NCBI GenBank assembly: GCA_030697175.1
Contig: JAUYQR010000005.1
Location: 62,001-126,000, forward strand
Direction of reading: 5' to 3'
DNA: 64,000 bases
Source of the DNA: Paracoccaceae bacterium
Lineage (GTDB): Bacteria; Pseudomonadota; Alphaproteobacteria; Rhodobacterales; Rhodobacteraceae
Part shown: positions 52,423-61,421 of the stretch, in pieces
Layout of the letters: each line of letters begins with the position of its first letter
Numbering within the stretch: the first letter of the stretch is position 1
Translations under genes and position numbers: made by a program
Notes under the pieces: model-generated
Databases searched by the model: none
The model's input: only the letters and a program-made list of their open reading frames with translations
What the model was told of the DNA's origin: nothing

Positions 52423-53856
52423 ATGCAGATTTCAGGTGAGCCAAGTTTTCGCGAGTCGGTCGATCTGATGTTCAACCGCGCGGTGAAGCTGATGGATATG
52501 AGCCCCGGACTGGAACAGAAGATCCGGGTCTGCAATTCAACCTATACGGTGCGGTTCGGGGTTCGCCTGCGCGGCAAGATCGAGACGTTCACGGGCTATC
52601 GTTCGGTCCACTCCGAACACATGGAGCCGGTGAAGGGTGGCATTCGCTACGCCCTCAGCGTCAACCAGAACGAGGTGGAGGCGTTGGCGGCGCTGATGAC
52701 CTACAAATGCGCGCTGGTGGAAACCCCGTTCGGTGGATCGAAGGGCGGGCTGTGCATCGACCCCCGCGCCTGGGACGAACATGAGCTGGAGCAGATCACC
52801 CGCCGCTTCGCCTATGAGTTGATCAAGCGTGACCTGATCAACCCGGCGCAGAACGTGCCGGCGCCAGACATGGGCACGGGCGAGCGCGAGATGGCGTGGA
52901 TCGCCGATCAATATGCCCGGATGAACACCACCGACATCAACGCCAAAGCCTGCGTCACCGGCAAGCCGCCACATGCCGGCGGCATCCAGGGCCGCGTCGA
53001 GGCGACGGGCCGGGGCGTGCAATATGCGCTGCGCGAGTTCTTCCGCTACCCCGAAGATGTGGCCAAGGCGCGCCTTTCCGGCGGGCTGGAGGGCAAGCGG
53101 GTCATCGTTCAGGGCCTTGGCAACGTGGGGTATCACGCAGCGAAGTTCCTAAGCGAGGAGGACGGCTGCATCATCACCGCGATCATCGAACGTGACGGGG
53201 CGCTGCTCAGCGACACCGGGCTTGATGTGGAAAGCGTGCGTCAGTGGATGAACGCGCATGATGGGCTTTTGGCGGGGTATCCCAACGCGCGGCATGTCGA
53301 GGACGGCGCGGCGGTGCTGGAGGAGGCGTGCGACCTTCTCATTCCGGCGGCGATGGAAGGGGTTATCAACCTTGGCAACGCCGCCCGCATCAAGGCGCCG
53401 CTGATCATCGAGGCGGCGAACGGGCCGGTGACCTACGGCGCCGACGAGGTGTTGCGGCAAAAGGGCGTGGTTATCATCCCGGACATGTATGCCAATGCGG
53501 GGGGTGTCACGGTCAGCTATTTCGAGTGGGTCAAGAACCTGTCCCACATCCGCTTTGGCCGGATGCAGAGGCGGGCCGAAGAAGCCCGGTCACGGCTTTT
53601 GGTCGAGGAATTGGAGCGGTTGAGCGCTGACCAGCACCTCGGCTGGTCTCTGACGGCTGATTTCAAGGAACGCTTCCTGACCGGCTCGGATGAACTGGCC
53701 TTGGTGCGGTCCGGTCTCGACGACACGATGCGGACGGCCTATCAGGCGATGCGCAAGATCTGGCACGAGCGCGACGACGTTGAGGATTTGCGCGTCGCCG
53801 CCTACATCGTGTCGATCAGCCGGGTGGCCGCGACCTACCGGTCAAAGGGGCTGTGA
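52423..53856 (+). CDS. gdhA: Glutamate dehydrogenase (Glu/Leu/Phe/Val dehydrogenase family)
   Basis: A 477-residue enzyme interconverting glutamate and 2-oxoglutarate plus ammonia. It shows the substrate pocket PVKGGIRYALSVNQNEVEALAALMTYKCALVETPFGGSKGG with the catalytic lysine, PAPDMGTGEREMAWIADQY, and a Rossmann motif GKRVIVQGLGNVGYHAAKFL. GGGAGG lies seven bases before the ATG at 52423; an in-frame upstream extension lacks similarity. Cofactor preference (NAD or NADP) is not decided. Confidence 0.94.
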   Translation: MQISGEPSFRESVDLMFNRAVKLMDMSPGLEQKIRVCNSTYTVRFGVRLRGKIETFTGYRSVHSEHMEPVKGGIRYALSVNQNEVEALAALMTYKCALVETPFGGSKGGLCIDPRAWDEHELEQITRRFAYELIKRDLINPAQNVPAPDMGTGEREMAWIADQYARMNTTDINAKACVTGKPPHAGGIQGRVEATGRGVQYALREFFRYPEDVAKARLSGGLEGKRVIVQGLGNVGYHAAKFLSEEDGCIITAIIERDGALLSDTGLDVESVRQWMNAHDGLLAGYPNARHVEDGAAVLEEACDLLIPAAMEGVINLGNAARIKAPLIIEAANGPVTYGADEVLRQKGVVIIPDMYANAGGVTVSYFEWVKNLSHIRFGRMQRRAEEARSRLLVEELERLSADQHLGWSLTADFKERFLTGSDELALVRSGLDDTMRTAYQAMRKIWHERDDVEDLRVAAYIVSISRVAATYRSKGL

Positions 53857-53896
53857 CCGCAGGCCGCGCCGCCGCGCCACGCAATCGCGTGAAAAG

Positions 53897-53913
53897 GCGA
53901 CATCCGATGTCGC
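53897..53913. promoter_or_regulatory. 17-bp perfect palindrome upstream of the sarcosine oxidase operon
   Basis: GCGACATC-C-GATGTCGC is a perfect inverted repeat with one central base, 85 bases before the soxB start. The following bases contain a further CATGTCGG half-like site. It looks like an operator for a dimeric regulator. The regulator is not known. Confidence 0.55.
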
Positions 53914-53998
53914 AGCCCGCACTTCCATGTCGGGGCGGGGCTTGCATCTTTGACGGTGAGGGTCTTCTACTCCAACCGTCGCGAGCGGGATGGGTGTG

Positions 53999-55249
53999 AT
54001 GCGCTATTCAGGGCTGAAGGTGATCTGGGAAGGCTTGACCGGGAATACCGGATGGGCGCCCGCATGGCGCGACCCTGCGCCCAAGGCCGAATACGACGCG
54101 ATCATCATCGGCGGCGGCGGGCACGGGCTGTCGACGGCCTATTATCTGGCCAAGAACCACGGCATGACCAACATCGCCGTGCTGGAAAAAGGCTACATCG
54201 GGTCTGGCAACATCGGGCGCAACACCACGATCGTGCGGGCGAACTACTTCCTGCCGGGCAACAGCGAGTTTTACAGCCACAGTTTGAAACTTTGGGAAGG
54301 ACTTGAGTCCGACCTCAACTACAACGTGATGCACTCCCAGCGCGGGTTGATCAACCTGTTCCACAGCGACGGGCAGCGCGACGCCTTCGTGCGGCGCGGC
54401 AATGCGATGATCAACCAGGGCGACGACGCGATCCTCTTGGACCGCGACGGGGTGCGCGAGCATCTGCCGTATCTTGATTTCGAGCAGACGCGGTTCCCGA
54501 TCTATGGCGGCTTGTTGCATCCGCGCGGCGGCAGCGCCCGGCATGATGCGGTGGCCTGGGGCTATGCGCGCGGGGCCGACCAGCGGGGGGTGGACCTGAT
54601 CCAGAACTGCGAGGTGACCGGCATCGACATCGAGAATGGCGTGGTGCGCGGCGTGCAGACCACGCGCGGCGCGATCCGGGCGAAGAAGGTGGGGATCATT
54701 GTTGCGGGCCGGTCAAGCCAGGTGGCCGCGATGGCCGGGATGCGGCTGCCGATCGAAAGCCATGTCTTGCAGGCCTTCGTGACCGAGGGGCTGAAGCCGG
54801 TGATCAACCATGTGATCAGCTTTGGCATGGGACACTTCTATATCAGCCAGTCCGACAAGGGGGGTCTGGTGTTCGGTGGCGACCTTGATTTCTACGCAAG
54901 CTATGCGTCGCGCGGCAACCTGCCGATGGTCGAACATGTGATGGAAGCCGGTATGACCCTGATGCCGATGATCGGGCGGGCCAAGGTGCTGCGGTCCTGG
55001 GGCGGGATCATGGACATGTCGCCGGACGGATCGCCCATCATCGACAAGACGCATGTCGAGGGGTTGTTCCTCGATTGCGGCTGGAACTACGGGGGCTTCA
55101 AGGCGGTGCCCGCGTCAGGCTGGTGCATGGCGCATCTGATGGCCACGGGCGAAAGCCACGAGGTGGCGCGGAAATTCCGGCTGAACCGCTTTGCGACGGG
55201 GCATCTTCTGGATGAAGAAGGCACCGGCAGCCAGCACAACCTGCATTGA
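53999..55249 (+). CDS. soxB: Sarcosine oxidase subunit beta
   Basis: A 416-residue flavoprotein subunit of heterotetrameric sarcosine oxidase, which demethylates sarcosine to glycine. The N-terminal RYSGLKVIWEGLTGNTGWAPAWRDPAP and the FAD-binding YDAIIIGGGGHGLSTAYYLAK are typical. The histidine-containing LLHPRGGSARHDAVAWGYARG region (about residues 172-192) is where the covalent FMN attaches in known enzymes. Start at ATG 53999 matches the usual length; ATG at 53990 is possible. It is separated from soxD by the repeat element at 55296-55328. Confidence 0.96.
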   Translation: MRYSGLKVIWEGLTGNTGWAPAWRDPAPKAEYDAIIIGGGGHGLSTAYYLAKNHGMTNIAVLEKGYIGSGNIGRNTTIVRANYFLPGNSEFYSHSLKLWEGLESDLNYNVMHSQRGLINLFHSDGQRDAFVRRGNAMINQGDDAILLDRDGVREHLPYLDFEQTRFPIYGGLLHPRGGSARHDAVAWGYARGADQRGVDLIQNCEVTGIDIENGVVRGVQTTRGAIRAKKVGIIVAGRSSQVAAMAGMRLPIESHVLQAFVTEGLKPVINHVISFGMGHFYISQSDKGGLVFGGDLDFYASYASRGNLPMVEHVMEAGMTLMPMIGRAKVLRSWGGIMDMSPDGSPIIDKTHVEGLFLDCGWNYGGFKAVPASGWCMAHLMATGESHEVARKFRLNRFATGHLLDEEGTGSQHNLH

Positions 55250-55295
55250 GGGGCGCGGGATGATCGTGGAGTTGTGCCTTGCACATCGTGCAGAA

Positions 55296-55328
55296 GCCTC
55301 CGGCGGGGATATTTTGGGACAGATGAAA
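55296..55328. repeat. Rhodobacterales-type stop-proximal repeat element
   Basis: The sequence GCCTCCGGCGGGGATATTTT followed by GGGACAGATGAAA lies 46 bases after the soxB stop. It is related in its GGGGATATTT/AGTATTT core to the paired copies between mcm and its convergent neighbour at about 12.7 kb. I recall similar elements in many related genomes. Its function is not known to me. Confidence 0.55.
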
Positions 55329-55342
55329 TCAGGGGCGGAGAT

Positions 55343-55606
55343 ATGCGGCTGACATGCCCTTTGTGCGGGTCGCGCGACCGGCGGGAATTCCATTACTATG
55401 GGGCGGCGGACTATCTGCACCGGCCTGCGGCAGAAGATGCGCCTGACGCGTGGGACATTTACCTTCACCTGCGCGACAACCCTGCGGGCGTGGTGCGAGA
55501 CCTTTGGTATCACGAGCTTGGCTGCGCACAGTGGCTGATCGTAACGCGCAACACGGTGACACATGAGATTTCCGGCGTGGCACTGGTGGCGGAGAGCGCG
55601 AAATGA
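55343..55606 (+). CDS. soxD: Sarcosine oxidase subunit delta
   Basis: An 87-residue zinc-binding subunit. Cysteines C5 and C8 (TCPLCG) with H57 and C61 (WYHELGC) have the spacing of the zinc ligands in characterised SoxD. ATG at 55343. The stop overlaps the soxA start in an ATGA junction. The subunit is required for assembly of the tetramer. Confidence 0.95.
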   Translation: MRLTCPLCGSRDRREFHYYGAADYLHRPAAEDAPDAWDIYLHLRDNPAGVVRDLWYHELGCAQWLIVTRNTVTHEISGVALVAESAK

Positions 55607-58512
55607 GGATCGACGGCAAAGGCCTGATCGACCGGACGAAGCCGGTGCGCTTTCGCTTCGATGGCAAGGATTACGCCGGCTACAAGGGTGATACGCTGGC
55701 CTCGGCACTGCTGGCCAATGACGTCCGGCTGGTGGGGCGGTCGTTCAAGTATCACCGGCCCCGGGGGGTGCTGACCGCGGGGTCCGAGGAGCCGAACGCT
55801 CTGGTCGAGGTGGTGGGGGCGAAGAACCGGACGCCGAACGTGCGGGCGACGGTGCAGGAGGTGTTCGAGGGGCTGGTGGCCCAAAGCCAGAACCGGCTGG
55901 GGTCGCTGAAATACGACCTGATGGCGGTGAACGATTACCTGGCGCCGTTCCTGAGCGCGGGATTCTACTACAAGACCTTCATGTGGCCGCGCGCGTTCTG
56001 GGAAGGATTGTATGAGCCGATCATCCGTCGTGCGGCGGGGCTTGGCAGCCTGTCGGGCAAGCATGACGAAGGGGTCTATGAAAAGGCCTTCGCGTTCTGC
56101 GATGTGCTGGTGATCGGGTCCGGTCCCGCCGGTTTGATGGCCGCGCTGACCGCAGGGCGGGCTGGGGCGGATGTGATTCTGGCGGAGGAAAGCCACCATC
56201 CGGGCGGGCGTCTTCTGTCGGATGGCGGGGCGGTCGGCGGGATGGCAGCAGGGGATTGGGTCGCGCAGGTCATGGCGGAACTGACCGCGCTGCCAAATGT
56301 GCGGATCATGCTGCGCACCGCCGTTACCGGGGCCTACGACACCGGCACCTATGGCGCGCTGGAGCGGGTGGGCCTGCACAAGACTGCGCGACCGAACCTG
56401 CCGCGGGAATGTTTCTGGCGGATCGTGGCGGACCATGCGGTGCTGGCTTCGGGTGCGCTGGAGCGGCATGTGGCGTTTCAGGACAACGACCGACCGGGGA
56501 TCATGCTGGCCTCGGCGGTGCGGTCCTACCTCAACCGCTATGGGGTCAGCCCCGGCAAGCGGGTGACGGTGTTTGCCAACACCGATGCCGCACGCGGCGT
56601 GGCGCGCGACCTGATGGCGGCCGGGGTGACCGTAGCCGCCATCATCGACCCGCGGCCCGATGCGTCCTCGGTCGAGGATTGCCCGGTGCATCTGGGGGCG
56701 GAGGTTATTGGCACGCGCGGGCGTCTGGGCCTGAGCGGCATCGTGGTCCGCAAGGGCAGCGAGACGATCGAGATCGAGACGGATTGCCTTGCGGTTTCGG
56801 GCGGCTGGAACCCGACGATCCACCTGACCTGCCACATGAACGGACGGCCGCGCTGGAGCGAGGATCTCGCAGCCTTCGTGCCGATGGACGGCGCGGTGCC
56901 GGGGCTGGTGGCGGTTGGCGCGGCGAACGGGTCGATGTCCACCCACGGAGCGCTGGCGACAGGCCATGCGGCGGCGGTGCGTGCGGTCGAAGCCCTCGGG
57001 CGGAGCGTTTCGGTCGAACTGCCGCAAGCCGAGGATGCGCCCTATGTCATCAAGGCGCTGTGGCAGGTGCCGGGCAAGGGACGGGCGTGGCTTGATTTTG
57101 CCAATGATGTGACGACGAAGGATGTGAAGCTGTCCGCGCAGGAAGGTTTCCGCAGCGTCGAGCATATGAAGCGCTACACCACGCAAGGGATGGCGCCGGA
57201 TCAGGGGAAGAACTCCAACGTCGCCGCGCTTGCCGTGTTGGCCGATGCAACGGGTCGGGGGATTGCCGAGACGGGGGTGACGACGTTCCGACCGCCCTAC
57301 ACGCCGGTGTCGATTGCTGCGATGGGGGCCGGGGGCCGGGGTGCTGGCTTTGCGCCGCAACGCTTTCTGACCAGCGATCAGGCCAGCCGCGACCGCGGCG
57401 CCCCGATGATCGAGGCCGGGCTGTGGTATCGGCCGTCCTATTTTCCAAAACCCGGCGAGACGACCTGGCGCGAGGCTTGTGACCGCGAGGTCGCGATGGT
57501 GCGCAAAGCCGTGGGGGTGGCCGACGTCTCCACCCTTGGCAAGATCGACATTCAGGGATCGGATGCGGGGCGTTTCCTTGATTTCGTCTACACCAACACC
57601 TTCTCGACCCTGCCGGTCGGGCGGGTGCGGTATGGCCTGATGCTGCGCGAAGACGGGATGGTGCTGGATGACGGCACCAGCGCGCGGCTGGGCGATCAGC
57701 ATTACCTGATGACCACCACAACCGCGGCGGCTGGTCTGGTGATGCGGCATCTGGATTTCGTGCATCAGGCATTCTGCGCCAAGTGGCAGGTGCGGTTCAT
57801 TTCCGTGACCGAAGCCTGGGCACAGTTCGCCGTGGCCGGGCCAAAGGCGCGGGCACTGGTGAACTCTTTCCTCGAGACGCCGGTGGACCTGCCCTTCATG
57901 GGCGTGGCGCCGGTGCGAATCGGCGGCGTTGATGCGCGGCTTTTCCGCATCTCGTTCAGCGGCGAGGAAGGCTACGAGATCGCCGTGCCGACGCGTTATG
58001 GCGAGGCGCTGTTCCGCGATCTGGTCGCGCGCGCCGAAACGATGGGTGGTGGTCCCTACGGGATGGAGGCGCTGAACGTCCTCAGGATTGAAAAGGGTTT
58101 CATCACCCATGCCGAGATTCACGGCCGGGTGACGGCGCATGACATCGGTCTGGAGAAAATGGTTTCCGCGAAGAAGGATTGCATCGGCAAGGCAGCCGCC
58201 ACACGCCCCGGCCTTTGGGGGCCGGAGCGCGAGCAACTTGTCGGCCTCAAGGCCGGCGACGCAATCAGCGCCGGTGCGCATCTGTTCGTGCCGGGTGCCG
58301 AGGTTCACCGTGAGACGGACCAGGGCTATGTCACCTCGGTAGGCTGGTCGCCGACGGTGGGGGCATGGCTCGGCCTTGCGTTCCTGAAGGACGGGCGGGC
58401 ACGGATCGGCGAAAAGGTGCGGCTTGTTGACCATCTGCGCGGGCTCGACGTGATCTGCGAGATCTGCCATCCGGTTTTCCACGACCCTGAGGGGGAGAAG
58501 CTGCGTGCCTGA
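55603..58512 (+). CDS. soxA: Sarcosine oxidase subunit alpha
   Basis: A 969-residue subunit of heterotetrameric sarcosine oxidase. The N-terminal 2Fe-2S-like fold without cluster ligands (KPVRFRFDGKDYAGYKGDTLASALL, KYHRPRGVLTAGSEEPNALVEV) comes first. An NAD-binding pyridine-nucleotide oxidoreductase domain follows with VLVIGSGPAGLMAALTAGRAGADVILAEE near residue 165. A C-terminal GcvT-like folate-binding domain (about 600-969) contains RISFSGEEGYEIAVP. Formaldehyde released from sarcosine is passed to tetrahydrofolate in this domain. Overlaps soxD by four and soxG by eight bases. Confidence 0.97.
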   Translation: MRIDGKGLIDRTKPVRFRFDGKDYAGYKGDTLASALLANDVRLVGRSFKYHRPRGVLTAGSEEPNALVEVVGAKNRTPNVRATVQEVFEGLVAQSQNRLGSLKYDLMAVNDYLAPFLSAGFYYKTFMWPRAFWEGLYEPIIRRAAGLGSLSGKHDEGVYEKAFAFCDVLVIGSGPAGLMAALTAGRAGADVILAEESHHPGGRLLSDGGAVGGMAAGDWVAQVMAELTALPNVRIMLRTAVTGAYDTGTYGALERVGLHKTARPNLPRECFWRIVADHAVLASGALERHVAFQDNDRPGIMLASAVRSYLNRYGVSPGKRVTVFANTDAARGVARDLMAAGVTVAAIIDPRPDASSVEDCPVHLGAEVIGTRGRLGLSGIVVRKGSETIEIETDCLAVSGGWNPTIHLTCHMNGRPRWSEDLAAFVPMDGAVPGLVAVGAANGSMSTHGALATGHAAAVRAVEALGRSVSVELPQAEDAPYVIKALWQVPGKGRAWLDFANDVTTKDVKLSAQEGFRSVEHMKRYTTQGMAPDQGKNSNVAALAVLADATGRGIAETGVTTFRPPYTPVSIAAMGAGGRGAGFAPQRFLTSDQASRDRGAPMIEAGLWYRPSYFPKPGETTWREACDREVAMVRKAVGVADVSTLGKIDIQGSDAGRFLDFVYTNTFSTLPVGRVRYGLMLREDGMVLDDGTSARLGDQHYLMTTTTAAAGLVMRHLDFVHQAFCAKWQVRFISVTEAWAQFAVAGPKARALVNSFLETPVDLPFMGVAPVRIGGVDARLFRISFSGEEGYEIAVPTRYGEALFRDLVARAETMGGGPYGMEALNVLRIEKGFITHAEIHGRVTAHDIGLEKMVSAKKDCIGKAAATRPGLWGPEREQLVGLKAGDAISAGAHLFVPGAEVHRETDQGYVTSVGWSPTVGAWLGLAFLKDGRARIGEKVRLVDHLRGLDVICEICHPVFHDPEGEKLRA

Positions 58513-59053
58513 GCTTATCGCGAAATCGGCCCTTGATGGGCATCGGGCGCTGACCTTGGGCAGCGTGACGCTGGCCGAGGTGAACGTGGGGCCGATCACC
58601 TCGGTGGCGCTTTTGCCAGGCGGCGAAAAGGCGGTGGCGAAGGCGTTGAAACCGCTTGGCCTCGCGATGCCCGATCCGAACAGGTTTGCCGTGAAGGGTG
58701 CCGCCCGCATCATCTGGACCGGGCGGGATCAGGCTTTCCTGACCGGTGTCCAGCCACCTTTGCTGGAGGGCGCCGCGGTGACGGATCAGTCCGATGGCTG
58801 GGCCGTGCTGTCGGTCAGTGGCCCGTCAGCGATTGACGCGCTGATGCGGCTGGTGCCCGTCGATCTGCGCGCCAGCGCCTTTCCGGTCGGTCGGGCGGTT
58901 CGCACACCGCTGAACCATATGACCGCGGTGTTGCTGCGGGCCGAGGAATATACCTTCGAGCTTTGGGTTTTCCGGTCGATGGCGCGGACCGCATGGCATG
59001 AGATCGAAGCGGCGATGCAGGCGCTTGCCGCGCGGGCGGCGCTCAAGCCCTAG
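58505..59053 (+). CDS. soxG: Sarcosine oxidase subunit gamma
   Basis: A 182-residue subunit related to the GcvT/YgfZ fold. It starts with GTG at 58505 inside the end of soxA. SVTLAEVNVGPITSVALLPG and DGWAVLSVSGPSAIDALMRLVPVDL are gamma-subunit blocks. It completes the soxBDAG operon. The following 93-base gap holds a palindrome before the aminotransferase gene. Confidence 0.93.
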   Translation: MPELIAKSALDGHRALTLGSVTLAEVNVGPITSVALLPGGEKAVAKALKPLGLAMPDPNRFAVKGAARIIWTGRDQAFLTGVQPPLLEGAAVTDQSDGWAVLSVSGPSAIDALMRLVPVDLRASAFPVGRAVRTPLNHMTAVLLRAEEYTFELWVFRSMARTAWHEIEAAMQALAARAALKP

Positions 59054-59113
59054 GCGGAAAAGTTCCCGAAGAACAAATTGTCACTGGCGCGTCATGGCGC
59101 GGCTGTTTACATG

Positions 59114-59138
59114 TTTTCTAAAGCATAGATTTAGAAAA
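59114..59138. promoter_or_regulatory. TTTTCTAAA-N7-TTTAGAAAA palindrome at the aminotransferase start
   Basis: A perfect 9-bp AT-rich inverted repeat ends eight bases before the ATG at 59147, overlapping the AAAAGG ribosome binding site. As DNA it looks like an operator for a dimeric regulator. As RNA it could pair with and mask the ribosome binding site. Such AT-rich symmetry stands out in this GC-rich segment. Confidence 0.6.
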
Positions 59139-59146
59139 GGTGCAGC

Positions 59147-60334
59147 ATGGCCGCCGACGGACAGGCAATCGCCCCCAACGTTCACGATGCCGAGCCGATA
59201 CCTGAGGCCGCGCGCGCCGAGATCGAGCGGCTGCTGACTAGTGGCGATCTGTTCCGTTACACCGCCCCGTCCGATGCGCCCGTAGCGCTGCTGGAAGCGG
59301 AATTCGCAGCACTCCTGGGGTCGCGGTATGCGCTGGCCGTGTCGTCCTGCTCGGCGGCGCTGTTTCTGGCCTTGAAGGCGCTGGATCTGCCGAAGGGTGC
59401 CAAGGTGTTGATCCCGGCGTTCACCTTTGCAGCCGTGCCGTCGGCGGTGGTTCATGCGGACTGTGAGCCGGTGCTGGTCGAGGTGGGCGATAACTACCGC
59501 GTCGATATGGCCGACTTTGCTGGGAAGGTGCCGGGGGCGGCGGCTGTGTTGATCAGCCACATGCGGGGGCACACCTCGGATATGGACGCGATCATGGCGC
59601 TGTGCGATGCGGCCGGGGTGCCGGTGGTCGAGGACGCGGCGCATTCGCTGGGCACGGTGTGGGGCGGGCGGAAGATCGGGACGCTGGGGAAGGCGGGGTG
59701 TTTTTCGTTCCAGTCCTACAAGCTGGTCAATGCGGGCGAGGGCGGTATCCTGATCACCGACGATCCCGAGGTTGCGGCGCGGGCGATCATCATGTCGGGG
59801 GCGTACGAGACGAATTGGAAGAAGCATCCGGGGCTGGCCAATTCCTGCGCGCATTGGCAGAACAAGCTGCCGCTTTATAACCTCAGGATGCAGAACCTTT
59901 CGGCGGCGGTGATCCGGCCGCAGTTGCCGTTGGTGGCCGAGCGGGTGGCGAAGGGTCGGGCGAACCATGACCATGTGGCGGTCAGGCTGAACGGGTCGGC
60001 CCTGCTGGAGGTGCCGCCGCCCTTGGGGCCGGAAAGCCGTGCGCCGGATTCGATCCAGTTCAATCTGGTGGGGGGGTGGTCGGATGCCGACGCCTTGAGG
60101 TTTCAGGCGGCGGCGAAGGTGCGGGGGGTTGCGGTGCAGGTCTTCGGCCTGAGCGAGGGCAATGCGCGGGCGTTCTGGAACTGGCAGTTTCTGGGTGAGG
60201 TGCCTGATTTGCCCAAGACCAGGGCGATGCTGATGCGGGCCTGTGATGTGCGGCTGCCGGTGCGGTTGACCGGGGCGGAGCTGGATTACATTGCGGAGGC
60301 GATCTTGGAGGCGGTGGCGGAGGTGAGGGGCTGA
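59147..60334 (+). CDS. DegT/DnrJ/EryC1/StrS family aminotransferase
   Basis: A 395-residue PLP-dependent enzyme of the sugar-aminotransferase type. The family marks are YALAVSSCSAALFLALKAL, the VPVVEDAAHSLGTVWGGRKIG block with the PLP-binding aspartate, and the Schiff-base lysine in FSFQSYKLVNAGEGG. These enzymes usually aminate nucleotide-sugar ketones, but no sugar-nucleotide genes are nearby, so the substrate is open. It follows soxG by 93 bases but has its own operator-like palindrome. It ends 133 bases before the convergent LysR gene. Confidence 0.9.
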   Translation: MAADGQAIAPNVHDAEPIPEAARAEIERLLTSGDLFRYTAPSDAPVALLEAEFAALLGSRYALAVSSCSAALFLALKALDLPKGAKVLIPAFTFAAVPSAVVHADCEPVLVEVGDNYRVDMADFAGKVPGAAAVLISHMRGHTSDMDAIMALCDAAGVPVVEDAAHSLGTVWGGRKIGTLGKAGCFSFQSYKLVNAGEGGILITDDPEVAARAIIMSGAYETNWKKHPGLANSCAHWQNKLPLYNLRMQNLSAAVIRPQLPLVAERVAKGRANHDHVAVRLNGSALLEVPPPLGPESRAPDSIQFNLVGGWSDADALRFQAAAKVRGVAVQVFGLSEGNARAFWNWQFLGEVPDLPKTRAMLMRACDVRLPVRLTGAELDYIAEAILEAVAEVRG

Positions 60335-60376
60335 GGCAGGTGGCCCCACCCCCTGGCCACGAGGAGGCGGGGCGGG

Positions 60377-60393
60377 TGTCCCACGGTGGGACA
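60377..60393. other. Palindromic hairpin TGTCCCA-CGG-TGGGACA between convergent genes
   Basis: A perfect 7-bp inverted repeat lies between the aminotransferase and LysR stops. It lacks a U-run but could serve as a bidirectional 3'-end structure. A following AT-rich stretch contains TTAACGAATTGGTAA. Confidence 0.5.
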
Positions 60394-60467
60394 TTGCTTG
60401 AGCCGTTGATTGCAAAGGATAAATTCTTGGCGTTAACGAATTGGTAACGACTGTATCACGCGCTTGA

Positions 60468-61418
60468 CTACAACACCCGCAGCGACGGGGCGAGCCACGG
60501 CCAGGTGGCAAGGGCGGGCTGGACCACTTCGGTGTCGATCAGGGATTTCAGGTGGCCAGCGATCCTGAGCGGCATGTCACGCAGCACGCCGGCGCGGGTG
60601 GAAAGCGACAGGGTGCGCTCCAGAGGCGCAAAGGGCAGGGGATGCACCTCGACCTGTGCGCGGAAGGCGCGGGCCTGATGCAGGGCGAGGGGGGTGAGGA
60701 TCGTCCAGCCTTCGCCGCCCGCCACCATCGCGAGGATCGCGGGATAGCTGTCAAGCTCGAACCGGTGCGCAGGGCGCTGGCCAAGGCGCGCGAGGTGCGC
60801 GGCAATCTGGCGGCCCATCAGATGGCGCGCGGTATACTGGATCAGCGGCAGGTCTTCGGGGCGGCGGCCGGGCGGGGTGACAGCCACGAAGGGATCGGAC
60901 AGCAGGGGATGCACCTCGCGCCAGTCGGCATCGCCCGCCAGTTCGGCACCGAAATCGGCCGCCACGACAATGTCGAGCGCACGGGTGTCAAGCTGGTCGA
61001 GCAGGCGGTGGCTGGCACCGGTTTCCAGAAGGAAGCGGCAGCCGCGAAGGTCTTGCGCAAGACGGGTCAGCAGGCGGGGGGTCACGTCGCTGTCGAAATC
61101 CTCGATCATGCCAAGGCGCAGCGTGGTGAGACCGGCCAGATCGGACATCGCAAGTTCGGCGCGGGCCTCGGCGGCGGCATTGACGATGACCTGCGCGTGA
61201 CGGCGGAAGATGGTGCCAGCGGCGGTCATCCGGTTCGGGCGGGCGGAGCGGTCGAGAAGCTGGGTGCCAAGAGCCGCTTCGAGGCTGGTCAGTTGCTGGC
61301 TGACGGCAGAAGGGCTGACGCCAAGGCGACGGGCAGCGGCGGAAATCGCGCCTTCATCGGCGGCGGCCAGAAAGACCTCGATTCCCCAGAGCGTGACGCG
61401 GCCTTCGGCTTCGGCCAT
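60468..61418 (-). CDS. LysR family transcriptional regulator
   Basis: A 316-residue LTTR. Its HTH covers about residues 8-65 (LWGIEVFLAAADEGAISAAARRLGVSPSAVSQQLTSLEAALGTQLL), followed by an effector domain (LTTLRLGMIEDFDSDVTPRLLTRL). Start ATG 61418 is three bases downstream of the phaR stop, so it is probably cotranscribed with phaR. Targets and inducer unknown; a link to carbon storage is suggested by position only. Confidence 0.9.
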   Translation of the reverse strand: MAEAEGRVTLWGIEVFLAAADEGAISAAARRLGVSPSAVSQQLTSLEAALGTQLLDRSARPNRMTAAGTIFRRHAQVIVNAAAEARAELAMSDLAGLTTLRLGMIEDFDSDVTPRLLTRLAQDLRGCRFLLETGASHRLLDQLDTRALDIVVAADFGAELAGDADWREVHPLLSDPFVAVTPPGRRPEDLPLIQYTARHLMGRQIAAHLARLGQRPAHRFELDSYPAILAMVAGGEGWTILTPLALHQARAFRAQVEVHPLPFAPLERTLSLSTRAGVLRDMPLRIAGHLKSLIDTEVVQPALATWPWLAPSLRVL

Positions 61419-61421
61419 CGG

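Noticed and set aside
55510-58713. A 1067-residue minus-strand open frame opposite soxA
   Set aside because: It lies exactly antisense to soxA and soxG, is rich in Arg/His/Pro/Gly, and matches no family. It is a GC-driven shadow.
60433-60447. TTAACGAATTGGTAA as a possible CtrA site
   Set aside because: It differs from TTAA-N7-TTAA in one base and lies between two convergent gene ends where no promoter is expected.
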